From Nilaparvata lugens (lineage: Eukaryota; Arthropoda; Insecta; Hemiptera; Delphacidae): 64,000 nucleotides of DNA. Below, in pieces: positions 59,201 to 61,604 of this stretch (positions within the stretch are counted from its first letter, which is position 1; the number at the start of each line of letters is the position of its first letter). Under the pieces are notes generated by a model. The model searched no databases and was not told the DNA's origin. It saw only the letters and a program-made list of their open reading frames with translations. The stretch lies in contig NC_052508.1 in assembly GCF_014356525.2 (NCBI RefSeq), positions 64,351,417 through 64,415,416 on the forward strand, read 5' to 3'. The translations under genes and the position numbers were made by a program.

Positions 59201-60106
59201 ATTTCGGTGAAAATCAAAATGCTGGAAATATTCCAGCTGACCGTCTACCAAGAGCTGGTTACCATCAAGTGCTTTGAACGGCTGGAAAATGAACTGATGG
59301 ACAGAGTGGAGGCCATGTTGGCTCTGAGGTCCATAGAAATGTTTAAGGTAATATCTATTATTTCGATATCAAGTTATCACTCTTAATTCATTAAAAAGAG
59401 GTGACTGGTCTATTGGAATGGTATTGGTAATGTTATTGTTCAATATTTATCAATAATTTTTTTTCGAGTTGATAGACAAAAGTTCAGGCTATATACCTAT
59501 AATATGGGGGAGTTCAAGATATTCAGGGTGAGTGTAATTTGCACACAGAGGCAGAGAGCGGTCTCAGGAGGGTAAAGATATATCAATCCATATAATTTAG
59601 CTCACATATATTACTATACCCTTCTAAGATCGCTGGATTTCGAAACGCCTGACCGCACTCTATGTGCATTGTGCAATCACCCTGTGATTAGCGATCACAA
59701 TAGGCATTGAACTTGCAAAAATTTGAATGAATTTGATTCAATTACCAAAAAACAGTTCAAAAGTGTATTTCTAATTGAATTATACAAATTTTGAGTAGTG
59801 CCCAACCAAATGTTTGTTACAATAACCTCATAATACATCAATGTACGATAGATTCATGACATATTCATTATTCTTCCTTTATTAAGTTTATTATAAAGTG
59901 TATATAGGTATGTCATGATTATTTCTTTCAGATCAATCGTAACAGGAAGAAAATCGTATATGCGACTAGAGAAATCAATGCTCTGCAGGACAAAGAGAAT
60001 GATGTTCTAAGAATATTTCAAGAAAGTGTTTTTGAAAGTAAATTCGTTGAATTCCTGACTAAAGTCTATAAGAAAAAGTACAAGCCGCCTAAAAAGAAGA
60101 AAGATG
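15640..60106 (+). CDS. CFAP44: CFAP44 (WDR52), 22 exons, 3' end outside window
   Basis: Cilia and flagella associated protein 44 is an axonemal WD-repeat protein. With CFAP43 it forms the tether/tether-head complex that anchors the inner dynein arm I1/f to the doublet microtubule. Loss of it in mammals gives abnormal sperm flagella. The joined exons encode about 1397 residues. Residues 88-850 are WD-repeat sequence forming two propellers. The signature [20 protein letters not shown] spans exons 4-5, [10 protein letters not shown] falls near 832, and about 850-1397 is charged coiled coil. Human CFAP44 is about 1850 residues, so roughly a quarter of the C-terminus is missing to the right. All 21 internal junctions keep phase. 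The ATG at 15640 is the first in its frame. Introns range from 355 bp to 8.7 kb and are full of transposons. Family assignment is from similarity recalled from known CFAP44 proteins. CFAP43 was considered, but the exon 4-6 motifs fit CFAP44. Confidence 0.87.
16038..16176. mobile_element. Short foldback element
   Basis: The left arm runs from TGACGGCTAAAGTCCAGGTC to TTATACCTGTTATCAA. The right arm runs from TTGATGATAGGTATAAC to CTGGACCTAGATTTACACCG. The arms are about 45 bp with several mismatches around a 45-bp centre. No target duplication was fixed. Confidence 0.6.
17341..17605. mobile_element. MITE family B, copy 1
   Basis: About 75-bp inverted ends: CATAGAGAAACAATAGCATA on the left and the complement ending TTTCTCTATG on the right. 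Both contain TCCATGGTATAGGGCG or ATACCATGGGATATC words. A copy lies at 43752-44035. The flanking TCTTAT at 17335-17340 and 17607-17612 may be the target duplication. Confidence 0.8.
18296..18458 (+). CDS. CFAP44: CFAP44 exon 2
   Basis: Residues 88-142, first blade of the propeller region: [11 protein letters not shown] at the start, ALLHIFDI as a WD-like strand, then the conserved glycine run [10 protein letters not shown]. The acceptor CATTCACCAG and donor GTAAGT give phase 2 in and phase 0 out. Confidence 0.85.
18677..18810. repeat. 46-bp minisatellite, three units
   Basis: Units start with CAACCATTATTTTCAACTAT at 18677, 18723 and 18769, each ending in the TAGACGTTGAA word. The third is shortened. 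The array lies in the left subterminal region of the surrounding TIR element. Confidence 0.9.
19010..19142. mobile_element. Palindromic copy of small repeat family C
   Basis: Arms of about 40 bp (19022-19062 and 19100-19140) carry AAAATCTCAGTATCCTTTTT and its complement, around a 37-bp centre. The left flank GGGCTACTTTTTATAG matches family C ends at 31035-31175. Confidence 0.7.
19422..19590. mobile_element. Short MITE with 38-bp inverted ends
   Basis: The left GGTTTAAACTATGCCAATTG and right CAATTGGCATCGTATAAACC are inverted and continue inward as CAATAATAATTG/CAATATTATTG. The centre is non-coding. Confidence 0.75.
21575..22700 (-). mobile_element. LINE B, 5'-truncated 3' end
   Basis: A minus-strand LINE whose 3' terminus is a hairpin at 21590-21620 (CTGGATGT...ACATCCAG). 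It has a 3' UTR up to 21895 and a C-terminal RT reading frame. The second copy at 60770-61604 shares both the UTR and the hairpin in the same orientation. Neighbouring frames upstream of about 22600 no longer resemble RT, marking the truncation. Confidence 0.75.
21896..22600 (-). pseudogene. LINE B reverse transcriptase C-terminal region
   Basis: Part of a 288-codon minus-strand frame. From about residue 77 it reads [20 protein letters not shown], the post-palm motif, then [18 protein letters not shown] and [14 protein letters not shown], all usual after the RT palm of Jockey/CR1-type LINEs. The palm itself with YADD is absent. The frame is open to the stop at 21896, but without the catalytic core it is a truncated copy. 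Confidence 0.75.
23363..23502 (+). CDS. CFAP44: CFAP44 exon 3
   Basis: Residues 143-188 plus two bases. The conserved HIAIGEKG and [11 protein letters not shown] motifs are family hallmarks (GEKG then a Y-[ED]-[YW]-PS strand). Acceptor TTTTTCAG, donor GTAACC. Confidence 0.88.
23503..24703 (+). other. CFAP44: CFAP44 intron 3
   Basis: A LINE-like 3' tail in plus orientation (TGTATTGTAAATATG, then AATAAATAAATA) ends near 23672. A piggyBac-type MITE occupies 23912-24391. Confidence 0.65.
23912..24391. mobile_element. piggyBac-like MITE with TTAA target sites
   Basis: The ends CCTTCCGGTAGTCGCG and CGTGACTGCCGGAAGG form an imperfect inverted repeat of 16 bp, each directly flanked by TTAA (23908-23911 and 24392-24395). 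TTAA duplication is the hallmark of piggyBac. The 480-bp interior has no transposase. Confidence 0.8.
24704..24867 (+). CDS. CFAP44: CFAP44 exon 4
   Basis: Residues 189-243. Begins [20 protein letters not shown], then [11 protein letters not shown], a complete WD-type blade, and [13 protein letters not shown]. Acceptor TTTTGCAG, donor GTGAGT, phase 1 out into the Gly codon of GLGHI. Confidence 0.9.
24880..25345 (+). repeat. Diverged tandem duplication of intron sequence
   Basis: The segment TTTCCTATTCTTCTCAACTT through GACATGAAAGTCCTA and on to TATAGTGAAACTCACTTGAG recurs as TTTCTATTCTTAGTTTTG through GACACGAAAGTCCTATAGTG and TTTACTTCAGACTG. The first copy is split by the insertion at 24995-25152. 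The second is uninterrupted. Confidence 0.65.
24995..25152. mobile_element. Short MITE with decayed inverted ends
   Basis: The ends GGGCCAAGCCACATGAGG and CTTGTGCGGCATAACCC pair at about 13 of 18 positions. A better inner pair, AAGCTCTCCGATTGG and CCAATTGGAGAGCTT, lies at 25039-25110. The uninterrupted paralogous sequence near 25268-25290 supports insertion at this point. Confidence 0.6.
25605..26606 (+). pseudogene. Tc1/mariner-superfamily transposase pseudogene
   Basis: Readable pieces in shifting frames: an N-terminal helix-turn-helix part ([19 protein letters not shown]), then [15 protein letters not shown] and [11 protein letters not shown], and a first-Asp region [27 protein letters not shown] and [12 protein letters not shown] follow, then the second-Asp region [14 protein letters not shown], and C-terminal remnants before 26606. 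Frameshifts and stops occur at several points, and the last catalytic residue region (normally SPDLxxxDFFLW) is degraded. I could not identify the terminal inverted repeats. Confidence 0.8.
26658..26740. repeat. (AT)n microsatellite
   Basis: Runs of TA dinucleotides interrupted by short ATTATA or ATAATA joins. Confidence 0.95.
26925..27470 (+). mobile_element. MITE family G, copy 1
   Basis: Two modules. The first (26940-27052) is a hairpin with GTGCGCAAAGTGTCAG and its partner AACTTTGCGCAC, plus GCTGCACCGAAAGAAAC and GTTTCTTGAGTGCAGC. The second (27065-27470) has ends TTTTTCCTACAGTTACC and GTAACTGTAGGAAAAA and contains GTGCAGAAAAATTTTTCCCG. Copies are at 45358-45867 and, inverted and cut by the window edge, at 63891-64000. 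This copy has an extra GC-rich 20-mer near 26991-27010. Confidence 0.8.
27610..27740 (+). CDS. CFAP44: CFAP44 exon 5
   Basis: Residues 244-287. [20 protein letters not shown] and the following [14 protein letters not shown] form the most recognisable CFAP44 signature. Acceptor TTATTTCAG, donor GTCAGT, phase 0 out. Confidence 0.92.
29141..29250. repeat. (CA)n and (AT)n compound microsatellite
   Basis: A CA/AC run around 29157-29178 is followed by TATA runs broken by AATA steps. Confidence 0.95.
29273..29424. mobile_element. MITE family N, copy 1
   Basis: A nearly perfect hairpin. GGTTGCACAAAAGCCGGTAA is mirrored by TTACCGGCTTTTGTGCAACC, and CACGAGAACCAA by TTGGTTCTCGTG. Related copies lie at 37321-37467 and 60307-60450. 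Confidence 0.85.
29528..29681 (+). CDS. CFAP44: CFAP44 exon 6
   Basis: Residues 288-338. [20 protein letters not shown] is a WD blade with the conserved EWGN-[IM]-LLW pattern, then [12 protein letters not shown] and GYLLTAG of the next blade. Acceptor ATTTTCAG, donor GTAATC, phase 1 out. Confidence 0.92.
29682..30334 (+). other. CFAP44: CFAP44 intron 6
   Basis: Contains repeat X copy 2 at 29990-30265. No gene is seen in the rest. Confidence 0.6.
29990..30265 (+). repeat. Dispersed repeat X, copy 2
   Basis: Shares GTTCCTTTTCAAATTGTGCG, AAGGATAATATAAAAG, TGATTGCATGCAATGACGCA and GATTAGCTTTTGATGATAG with the longer copy at 11780-12255, in the same orientation. Confidence 0.65.
30335..30522 (+). 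CDS. CFAP44: CFAP44 exon 7
   Basis: Residues 339-401. [20 protein letters not shown] ends one blade, then [20 protein letters not shown] and [20 protein letters not shown] truncated relic of this exon lies at 31529-31609. Acceptor GTGTTACAG, donor GTGAGT. Confidence 0.9.
31035..31175. mobile_element. Small repeat family C, copy with ACATGTTTCGG core
   Basis: The left AAATATCAGTACCCTTTTT and right ACTGAGATTTATATTTTTAT are inverted. The core ACAACATGTTTCGGACAAC has the complement of the CGAAACATGT word at 11240. The right flank ends AAAAGTAGCCCT, the complement of the family's AGGGCTACTTTT. Confidence 0.6.
31529..31609 (+). pseudogene. Truncated duplicate of CFAP44 exon 7
   Basis: The 81 bases match 30358-30438 of exon 7 with five substitutions and no indel. 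The preserved reading is [12 protein letters not shown] and [13 protein letters not shown]. It is preceded by TAGTTTCAG, which could act as a splice acceptor. After the match the sequence diverges at once (TTTGTGTTTG), with no donor in the matched part. I read it as a relic partial exon duplication. Inclusion in mRNA is not excluded. Confidence 0.85.
31943..32182 (+). CDS. CFAP44: CFAP44 exon 8
   Basis: Residues 402-481, exactly 80 codons. [23 protein letters not shown] and [14 protein letters not shown] make up a full WD blade. Acceptor CTATCCAG, donor GTGAGT. Confidence 0.9.
32398..32600. repeat. 50-bp minisatellite, four units
   Basis: Units beginning GATGTTCAGATATTGACGGT start at 32398, 32448 and 32498. 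A fourth (GGTGTTCAG) begins at about 32548 with a small insertion. Degenerate half-units follow. Confidence 0.9.
32880..34593 (-). mobile_element. LINE C, 5'-truncated, minus strand
   Basis: The minus strand from 34593 opens within RT finger sequence and runs through palm, thumb and C-terminal motifs to a tail of GAATTT-type repeats at 32878-32893. There is no ORF1 or endonuclease. The element is antisense to CFAP44. Confidence 0.8.
33019..34590 (-). pseudogene. LINE C reverse transcriptase
   Basis: Pieces on the minus strand in order: [15 protein letters not shown] near 34500, [17 protein letters not shown] near 34190 and [12 protein letters not shown] near 34080. The open frame 34045-33260 then has [17 protein letters not shown], the catalytic [10 protein letters not shown] and [15 protein letters not shown] last frame at 33204-33019 reads [10 protein letters not shown]. 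At least two frameshifts (near 34080 and 33250) break it. Motif order is that of Jockey/CR1-type non-LTR RTs. Confidence 0.85.
34657..34785 (+). CDS. CFAP44: CFAP44 exon 9
   Basis: Residues 482-524, 43 codons. [20 protein letters not shown] is a WD blade equivalent to the family's GFxDGxVRV motif. Acceptor CTTTTTCAG, donor GTGAGT, phase 0 at both ends. Confidence 0.9.
34985..35085 (+). repeat. Intron 9 segment repeated in intron 10
   Basis: The words CGTTCTTAGTATTCAATTAC, AAAACGTCTTATATATAAT and AGTTTGTTACTTTCAATGA match, with changes, the two intron 10 segments at 35412-35480 and 35490-35600. The copies lie on both sides of exon 10. Confidence 0.55.
35152..35349 (+). CDS. CFAP44: CFAP44 exon 10
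   Basis: Residues 525-590, 66 codons. [20 protein letters not shown] and [16 protein letters not shown] correspond to the end of the first propeller (family motif PIGYINTPG). Acceptor TTTGGTTCTAG, donor GTAGAT, phase 0 at both ends. Confidence 0.9.
35350..36799 (+). other. CFAP44: CFAP44 intron 10
   Basis: It starts with two tandem copies (35412-35600) of a segment that also lies in intron 9. A locally GC-richer part at 36265-36560 (GTCGATGGCGCTACATAATA and CGCTACGGCGGTC) has no recognised function. The rest is AT-rich with no feature. Confidence 0.5.
35412..35600 (+). repeat. Two tandem 75-85-bp units in intron 10
   Basis: TCTAATTGAATTGTTCTCGT begins both units. AATATTAAATTAATGTTTA and TATATAATTAATTTTT follow in each. 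Confidence 0.75.
36800..37073 (+). CDS. CFAP44: CFAP44 exon 11
   Basis: Residues 591-681. It starts with [16 protein letters not shown], the last strand of the blade. It then turns into a charged helix with [20 protein letters not shown], a short coiled coil linking the two propellers, and ends IYLV across the junction. Acceptor TTTCTACAG, donor GTAGGC, phase 1 out. Confidence 0.9.
37074..38341 (+). other. CFAP44: CFAP44 intron 11
   Basis: Contains MITE family N copy 2 (37321-37467). The rest is AT-rich. A local duplication of GTGATTCTATATT...GTCATCAAAGA(A/G)AATGA lies at 38125-38260. Confidence 0.6.
37321..37467. mobile_element. MITE family N, copy 2
   Basis: CAGTTGCACGAAAACCTGTTAG and the end CAGACTCTGTGCAACC are inverted, and AACCAATCAGAGAAGG marks the family. 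It is more decayed than the copy at 29273. Confidence 0.7.
38342..38564 (+). CDS. CFAP44: CFAP44 exon 12
   Basis: Residues 682-755. Acidic [15 protein letters not shown], then [20 protein letters not shown], the strongly conserved start of the second propeller. The acceptor GATGAACAG is weak in pyrimidines, but its phase restores the family sequence. Donor GTGAGT at 38565, phase 2 out. Confidence 0.85.
38586..38780. mobile_element. Foldback MITE with about 75-bp arms
   Basis: CTAAGGCTCAACTCACACTT is mirrored by AAGTGTGAGTTGAGCCTTAG. Inside, GAGAAGAGACTCGACT pairs with AGTCGAGTCTCTTCT, and GAGAGCATGTGTTTT with AAAACACATGCTCTC. The loop is about 45 bp. Confidence 0.85.
39382..39451 (+). pseudogene. 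Decayed duplicate of the 5' part of CFAP44 exon 13
   Basis: After an acceptor-like AAACTTTTCAG, the frame reads [15 protein letters not shown], then VLKVTVN and a TAA at 39449. The true exon 13 starts [15 protein letters not shown] after the similar AAATTTTTCAG, 149 bp downstream. Both coding and acceptor sequence are duplicated. The in-frame stop means inclusion would truncate the protein. Confidence 0.8.
39531..39810 (+). CDS. CFAP44: CFAP44 exon 13
   Basis: Residues 756-849. [15 protein letters not shown] is a WD blade. [20 protein letters not shown] and [10 protein letters not shown] form the final blade, and the exon ends in an acidic Glu run. Acceptor ATTTTTCAG, donor GTGAGT, phase 0 out. 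Confidence 0.9.
39990..40172 (+). mobile_element. Possible LINE 3' end
   Basis: It reads CAGCAACTCCTCCATGCGTA, a TATTTATTGTCAAGAG stretch, then GGCAATAAAGTTTATTATTA. An AATAAA followed by a TTA-type tail is common at LINE 3' ends. No coding sequence remains, so the call is tentative. Confidence 0.4.
40622..41121. repeat. Homogeneous 30-bp satellite, about 16.7 units
   Basis: The unit is TTCATGTGTCATTATTATGT plus TAATAATAAC. By eye all full units are identical. Because 30 is a multiple of three, several frames on both strands stay open for about 170 codons. These are artefacts of the period, not genes. Confidence 0.97.
41327..41520. mobile_element. MITE with about 65-bp inverted ends
   Basis: TCACTTTTGAACAATTAAAT is mirrored by ATTCAATTGTTCAAAAGTGA, and ATAAAAGCTATTAGCTTTT is nearly self-mirrored by the right arm. 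The centre has TGTTGATGAAGGGCCTAGAG, loosely like the family C core. Confidence 0.85.
41605..41774 (+). CDS. CFAP44: CFAP44 exon 14
   Basis: Residues 850-905. After a short acidic link, [20 protein letters not shown] starts the long coiled coil. The donor GTTTGT at 41775 is unusual. It is chosen because phase 2 joins to exon 15 as [12 protein letters not shown], matching the family's EK...LP pattern. The nearby GTAGTT gives phase 0 and would need an acceptor that removes conserved residues. Confidence 0.8.
41775..43362 (+). other. CFAP44: CFAP44 intron 14
   Basis: Pyrimidine-rich from 41840 to 42290. A 72-codon frame at 42433-42651 starts with GTG and has no assignable family. A TTAA-flanked MITE lies at 43074-43236. 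GC-rich patches flank the MITE. Confidence 0.55.
43074..43236. mobile_element. MITE with TTAA flanks
   Basis: The inverted ends GGTGCGTAGAGATATACGCG and CGCGTAAATCTGTACGCACC continue inward as GCGAACATGAGCAAT and ATTGCTCATGTTCGC, then as ATCAGCTGAT words. TTAA lies directly outside both ends (43070-43073, 43237-43240), as for piggyBac-type insertion. Confidence 0.8.
43363..43581 (+). CDS. CFAP44: CFAP44 exon 15
   Basis: Residues 906-978. [20 protein letters not shown] is conserved (family: LP...L...E.DP), then a coiled helix [20 protein letters not shown]. The donor GTAATT at 43582 gives phase 2 into a Gly codon. Confidence 0.9.
43582..44533 (+). other. CFAP44: CFAP44 intron 15
   Basis: Contains MITE family B copy 2 (43752-44035). 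The rest is AT-rich with no feature. Confidence 0.6.
43752..44035. mobile_element. MITE family B, copy 2
   Basis: Ends CATAGATAAAC and GGTTCTCTATG. The subterminal GTAAGTAGATATCCCATGGT and its complement match the copy at 17341-17605. The interior (GAGAGACTACCAGCGTCATA) is in reverse orientation to copy 1 relative to the window. TTTTTAG flanks both ends (43745-43751 and 44036-44042), a 7-bp target duplication. Confidence 0.85.
44534..44644 (+). CDS. CFAP44: CFAP44 exon 16
   Basis: Residues 979-1015. [20 protein letters not shown] continues the coiled coil. Acceptor TTTGTTGCAG, donor GTAGAG, phase 2 out into an Arg codon. Confidence 0.87.
44645..44999 (+). other. CFAP44: CFAP44 intron 16
   Basis: At 355 bp it is the shortest intron, AT-rich, and free of visible transposons. 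Confidence 0.7.
45000..45174 (+). CDS. CFAP44: CFAP44 exon 17
   Basis: Residues 1016-1074. [20 protein letters not shown] is Pro- and acid-rich, then a helix [19 protein letters not shown]. Acceptor TTCTATAG, donor GTAAAT, phase 0 out. Confidence 0.85.
45358..45867 (+). mobile_element. MITE family G, copy 2
   Basis: Matches 26925-27470 almost throughout: GTGCGCAAAGTGACAG, TTTTTCCTACAGTTACC, GCGCGTTGTGCTTCGTTG and the end CGTAACTGTAGGAAAAA. It lacks the GC-rich 20-mer of copy 1 and has a few short deletions. Confidence 0.85.
46639..48142 (+). repeat. 5' LTR
   Basis: 1504 bp, TG...CA. Compared by eye with the 3' LTR it differs by one base less in an A/T run near 46788 and a G for A near 46905 (ATACCGCCAG). 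It contains an AATAAA at 47930-47935 followed by G/T-rich sequence, a likely poly(A) signal in sense with CFAP44. Confidence 0.95.
48147..48164 (+). promoter_or_regulatory. Primer binding site, tRNA-Lys type
   Basis: TGGCGCCCGAACAGGGAC is complementary to the 3' end of a tRNA-Lys and lies four bases after the 5' LTR. Confidence 0.9.
48739..50514 (+). CDS. gag: Retrotransposon Gag, 591 aa
   Basis: The ATG at 48739 ([11 protein letters not shown]) is the first in a frame open to the TGA at 50512-50514. Residues about 95-270 are coiled coil, with an 11-residue repeat [11 protein letters not shown] three times near 125-160. Residues 290-460 are a Ty3-type capsid domain: [44 protein letters not shown] and [14 protein letters not shown]. 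The C-terminus (about 490-591) is Asn/Gln/Ser-rich and basic, ending QRRNNNN. No CCHC zinc knuckle is present, so RNA binding may rely on the basic tail. It assembles the particle that packages element RNA. The frame is intact. Confidence 0.88.
   Translation: MANPATELDGSTTLFTPADPVSPEAPPKPATSATSVDFERDIRERLSSTQLEESQPILNSVQSSPIANIDRREVDRQTSSNDVVAAELETKQPQKLPYLPPGTIETILEVFKTTAAGIEKKLEETGNRLDKKIEETSNSLDKKIEETSNRLDKKVEEMTANFLQLKSNVEDLHQKMDEKQIEAKNYTNEQIQTVRSEFGERILNQHRENTEANGELESKITQANAKLAQNDVRLGKLEAQQTNHTAQINQLRADVTQNSAETLNPEVIKGLKTQLDQTKAECLQIKNSLANVSGGNNHNTGQILSSLPIFDDTECTIQPRAFIQHLQAIDSVTTIPWITWRMHLLLCLQKEPLIHFRSRITEFNSLKDFIDNFLATFWSPARQRNLLSHIITCRYDKQNTGLSMSAFSAHIRYLNNLMDNPIENGNLIEILIGKLPYSIQTALSSQSFESYDKFEACLSRVQSVDDKFGSRNFKTNHQKDERLGVVVNEVETPHRNYNRGSQPSRPQNNSRGFGDNHRRNYNEGSSFIPNKLVDSTTTPEQNINRSDDVTQPQPSVSTTSSSPNQQSQSNKKQFHSNNQKGNNSQRRNNNN
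50515..50904 (+). CDS. Open extension in the gag frame after UGA, 129 codons
   Basis: Directly after the gag TGA, the same frame stays open to the stop at 50902-50904 without an internal ATG. It begins [20 protein letters not shown] and has a 13-residue tandem repeat ([13 protein letters not shown], then [13 protein letters not shown]). The context UGA-C is a leaky stop type. It could be made by readthrough or be a remnant of the start of pol. No protease DTG-type motif is seen. Confidence 0.4.
   Translation, partial: QPVSTVSGINHHKNETVRKKVIPIVGVTDREVLQSGGKNSHCSQPRDSGKSGHEEEKNLPAPIASASSDSLRVLPHEATSSDGLRVLPPEAAPHRSSCSTLHRWIFTLSSQHPQLKASCLFIVLYCLLL
50905..52094 (+). other. Non-coding internal region of the LTR element
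   Basis: AT-rich, with a poly(A) run near 51006-51020 and no pol motifs in any frame. The short frames at 51606-52041 lack recognisable domains. Confidence 0.6.
52095..52108 (+). promoter_or_regulatory. Candidate polypurine tract
   Basis: ATTTGGGGGCTTTA precedes the 3' LTR. The run of five G residues is short for a PPT, but it is in the required position for plus-strand priming. Confidence 0.4.
52109..53613 (+). repeat. 3' LTR
   Basis: 1505 bp, near identical to the 5' LTR, with the inserted A near 52257 and ATACCACCAG in place of ATACCGCCAG. Confidence 0.95.
53889..54077 (+). CDS. CFAP44: CFAP44 exon 18
   Basis: Residues 1075-1137, 63 codons. [20 protein letters not shown], then [20 protein letters not shown], which matches the conserved GDYKLKT-x-DY motif of the family. 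Acceptor CTATTTCTAG, donor GTGAGT. Confidence 0.9.
54078..54948 (+). other. CFAP44: CFAP44 intron 18
   Basis: AT-rich, 871 bp, with no transposon or gene recognised. Confidence 0.6.
54949..55146 (+). CDS. CFAP44: CFAP44 exon 19
   Basis: Residues 1138-1203. [20 protein letters not shown] is the conserved FN-K--LRD-K coiled-coil motif. A Pro-rich link, [20 protein letters not shown], ends the exon. Acceptor TTTTAACAG, donor GTAAAT, phase 0 at both ends. Confidence 0.92.
55569..56310 (+). mobile_element. Internally deleted mariner transposon
   Basis: 27-28-bp terminal inverted repeats (CGAGGGCTATTTTTTTTCAA on the left, TTGAAAAAAATAGCCCTCG on the right) are flanked by TA at 55567-55568 and 56311-56312. 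At 742 bp it is a little over half the usual 1.3 kb. Confidence 0.95.
55730..56214 (+). pseudogene. Mariner transposase, catalytic core deleted
   Basis: The ATG at 55730 starts the N-terminal helix-turn-helix part ([35 protein letters not shown]). Near 55935 the sequence jumps to the C-terminal region [15 protein letters not shown] and [20 protein letters not shown], which holds the second and third catalytic Asp of DD34D enzymes, in another frame. It shifts again near 56090 to [20 protein letters not shown] and stops at 56214. The middle with the first catalytic Asp is gone, so the copy cannot transpose itself. Confidence 0.92.
57040..57203 (+). CDS. CFAP44: CFAP44 exon 20
   Basis: Residues 1204-1257. 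Acidic link [20 protein letters not shown], then [12 protein letters not shown] across the junction. Acceptor GTTCACAG, donor GTAAAT, phase 2 out into an Arg codon. Confidence 0.85.
57297..57530. repeat. (TTC)n microsatellite
   Basis: A TTC/CTT array interrupted by occasional extra T or TGT steps. The Ser/Leu/Lys/Arg/Glu homopolymer frames on both strands are its shadows. Confidence 0.97.
58135..58690. mobile_element. Possible MITE, 556 bp
   Basis: GTTCTGTGTACATGGAACG and GTACACAGAAC are inverted ends. Subterminal GATAAATTGTCC and GGAACAATTTA, and GCGTTCCATGGGA at both sides, add support. Repeated TTCCAGTTCCAA-type words fill the ends. No target duplication was fixed. Confidence 0.5.
59104..59347 (+). 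CDS. CFAP44: CFAP44 exon 21
   Basis: Residues 1258-1339. [20 protein letters not shown] and [20 protein letters not shown] are a continuous coiled coil typical of the C-terminal half. Acceptor TTTTTTCTCAG, donor GTAATA, phase 0 out. Confidence 0.9.
59348..59931 (+). other. CFAP44: CFAP44 intron 21
   Basis: 584 bp, with one short MITE at 59524-59684. Confidence 0.65.
59524..59684. mobile_element. Short MITE with CAGGGTGA ends
   Basis: CAGGGTGAGTGTAATTTGCA on the left and TGTGCAATCACCCTG on the right are inverted. GAGAGCGGTC pairs with GACCGCACTC, and AGGAGGGTAAAGATAT roughly with ATACCCTTCT. Confidence 0.65.
59932..60106 (+). CDS. CFAP44: CFAP44 exon 22 (last exon in window)
   Basis: Residues 1340-1397 plus one base. 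[20 protein letters not shown] continues the coiled coil, then [20 protein letters not shown], the conserved FLTKV-[FY]-KKK motif. Acceptor TTTCTTTCAG, donor GTGAGT, phase 1 out. The next exon lies to the right of 64000. Confidence 0.9.
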
Positions 60107-60306
60107 GTGAGTTAAACTCCTATTGGTATTACTATACTGAATGACTTTATATTTATAGTATTGTATATTGTGATATTGTATTTTATGTATAATTCTCTGA
60201 GAATTTAACTTTCATTAAACTGCATTCTTTCCAGTAGAGTCATAAAATAATGCTAAAACTGTATCTTGATAACTAGTACTAACATCTTGATATTTTGATA
60301 GTCTCA

Positions 60307-60450
60307 GGCCCGGTTGTAAAAAAACCTGTTCAATTTCAATCATGATTTAATTCCACGAGTACTAATCAGAGAAGGTTTTTCTGGGAAGGATTCTCTGATT
60401 GGCTCTCGTGGAATTTAATCGGGATTAAAAGTTAACTGACTTTTGAGAAA
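60307..60450. mobile_element. MITE family N, copy 3
   Basis: GGCCCGGTTGTAAAAAAACC, TTCCACGAGTACTAATCAG and GATTGGCTCTCGTGGAATTT are the family words. The right end is decayed (TTTTGAGAAATTG). Confidence 0.7.
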
Positions 60451-60539
60451 TTGAGTGTTAATGAAGAACTGATAAATGAAAAAATAACATGGTAATGTTC
60501 TTGATAACCATTAATTTCACTTATTTTACATGTATAAAA

Positions 60540-60769
60540 TGAATAAATGAATGTTTATTTCCCCAAAAAATTAAAACTACTACATTAATTACAGAAAATA
60601 TTAGATAAACTACAATTACAATAGTTAGTTACAATAAAATTACTTATAATGTGTCCTCTACATGCTTAGTGTTTTCTGTGTGCAAATTGACCTACTCCAT
60701 TATGGCGTACCATGTTCTGGAGTAGGTTTTGTTTGTTCTTCTTCTGCTCAATTAACATCTTATTTTAGA
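60540..60769 (-). mobile_element. Possible LINE 3' end with hairpin
   Basis: On the minus strand it ends GGGGAAATAAACATTCATTT. Near 60690-60727 a hairpin has arms CCTACTCCA and TGGAGTAGG. No RT sequence is attached, so the family is unknown. Confidence 0.4.
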
Positions 60770-61604
60770 ATAATAATTTCTCTGGATGTTGTCGTCCAAC
60801 ATCCAGAGGAGTTTATTCATAAATTCAAGAACATTACATATTTTTATACATTCTCAATAATATAACATTTACAATTATTCAAAGTTTTCAAAATTATACC
60901 TCACTATTTGTCGAGGTTATCATCAAATTAATACAAAATATTATGCTAAAAACAGTTTAATGCAAAAAATTCCGATAATCTAAAACTATATCTATTACCC
61001 TAACCACCACCTAGTACAATGATACTGAACCAAAGAACTATTTTTTACCTACAAATTACCTTCAAGTAAAAAGAATACTACTTTTGTCTAAATCCTATTT
61101 AGTATTAGTTCCTCACTACTAATTCATAATAATGTATTCCAATACTGAATCATCAATGTCTAATGTTTCTTTTGAAACTTTTGGAATTTCCCTTGCCTTT
61201 GATTTCCATTGGTATTCTATTAAATATTTGGCCCTAAATATCCTAGTAAACTTGCCCAAATACTGTACGAGTATACATTCTGGGTACTTCTTGGTTATTA
61301 CGTTCTCTTATTCTAGTATTATGTCCATGATTTACACTAAAATGGACATTATGTCCATGATTTGCCTAACGATGAGTACGGTACTCTATTTTCTATAAAT
61401 AATTTCATGGTTGGAAAACGGATTTCCCCGTTTCCCATTATTTTCAAAATACGTTTCTGGATTTTAAATAATGGATCTATGAAACTGTAATTAGCTGCAC
61501 AACAAACTAACATACCGTATCTTAAATGAGATTCAACTAATGTAAAATATACAGTTTTCAACATTCCTTTGTCTATGATACGCCTTGATAGATCTTATAC
61601 AGGG
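60770..61604 (-). mobile_element. LINE B, second copy
   Basis: Starts at the 3' hairpin (CTGGATGTTG...CAACATCCAG, 60780-60804) and follows the same 3' UTR as 21590-21895. The minus-strand frame 61564-61349 reads MLKTVYFTLVESHLRYGMLV and ILKIMGNGEIRFPT. At 61604 the match breaks and resumes at 62607 (AAGCTTCCTTATTTTGGCAG), so the intervening sequence was inserted in this LINE. Confidence 0.75.
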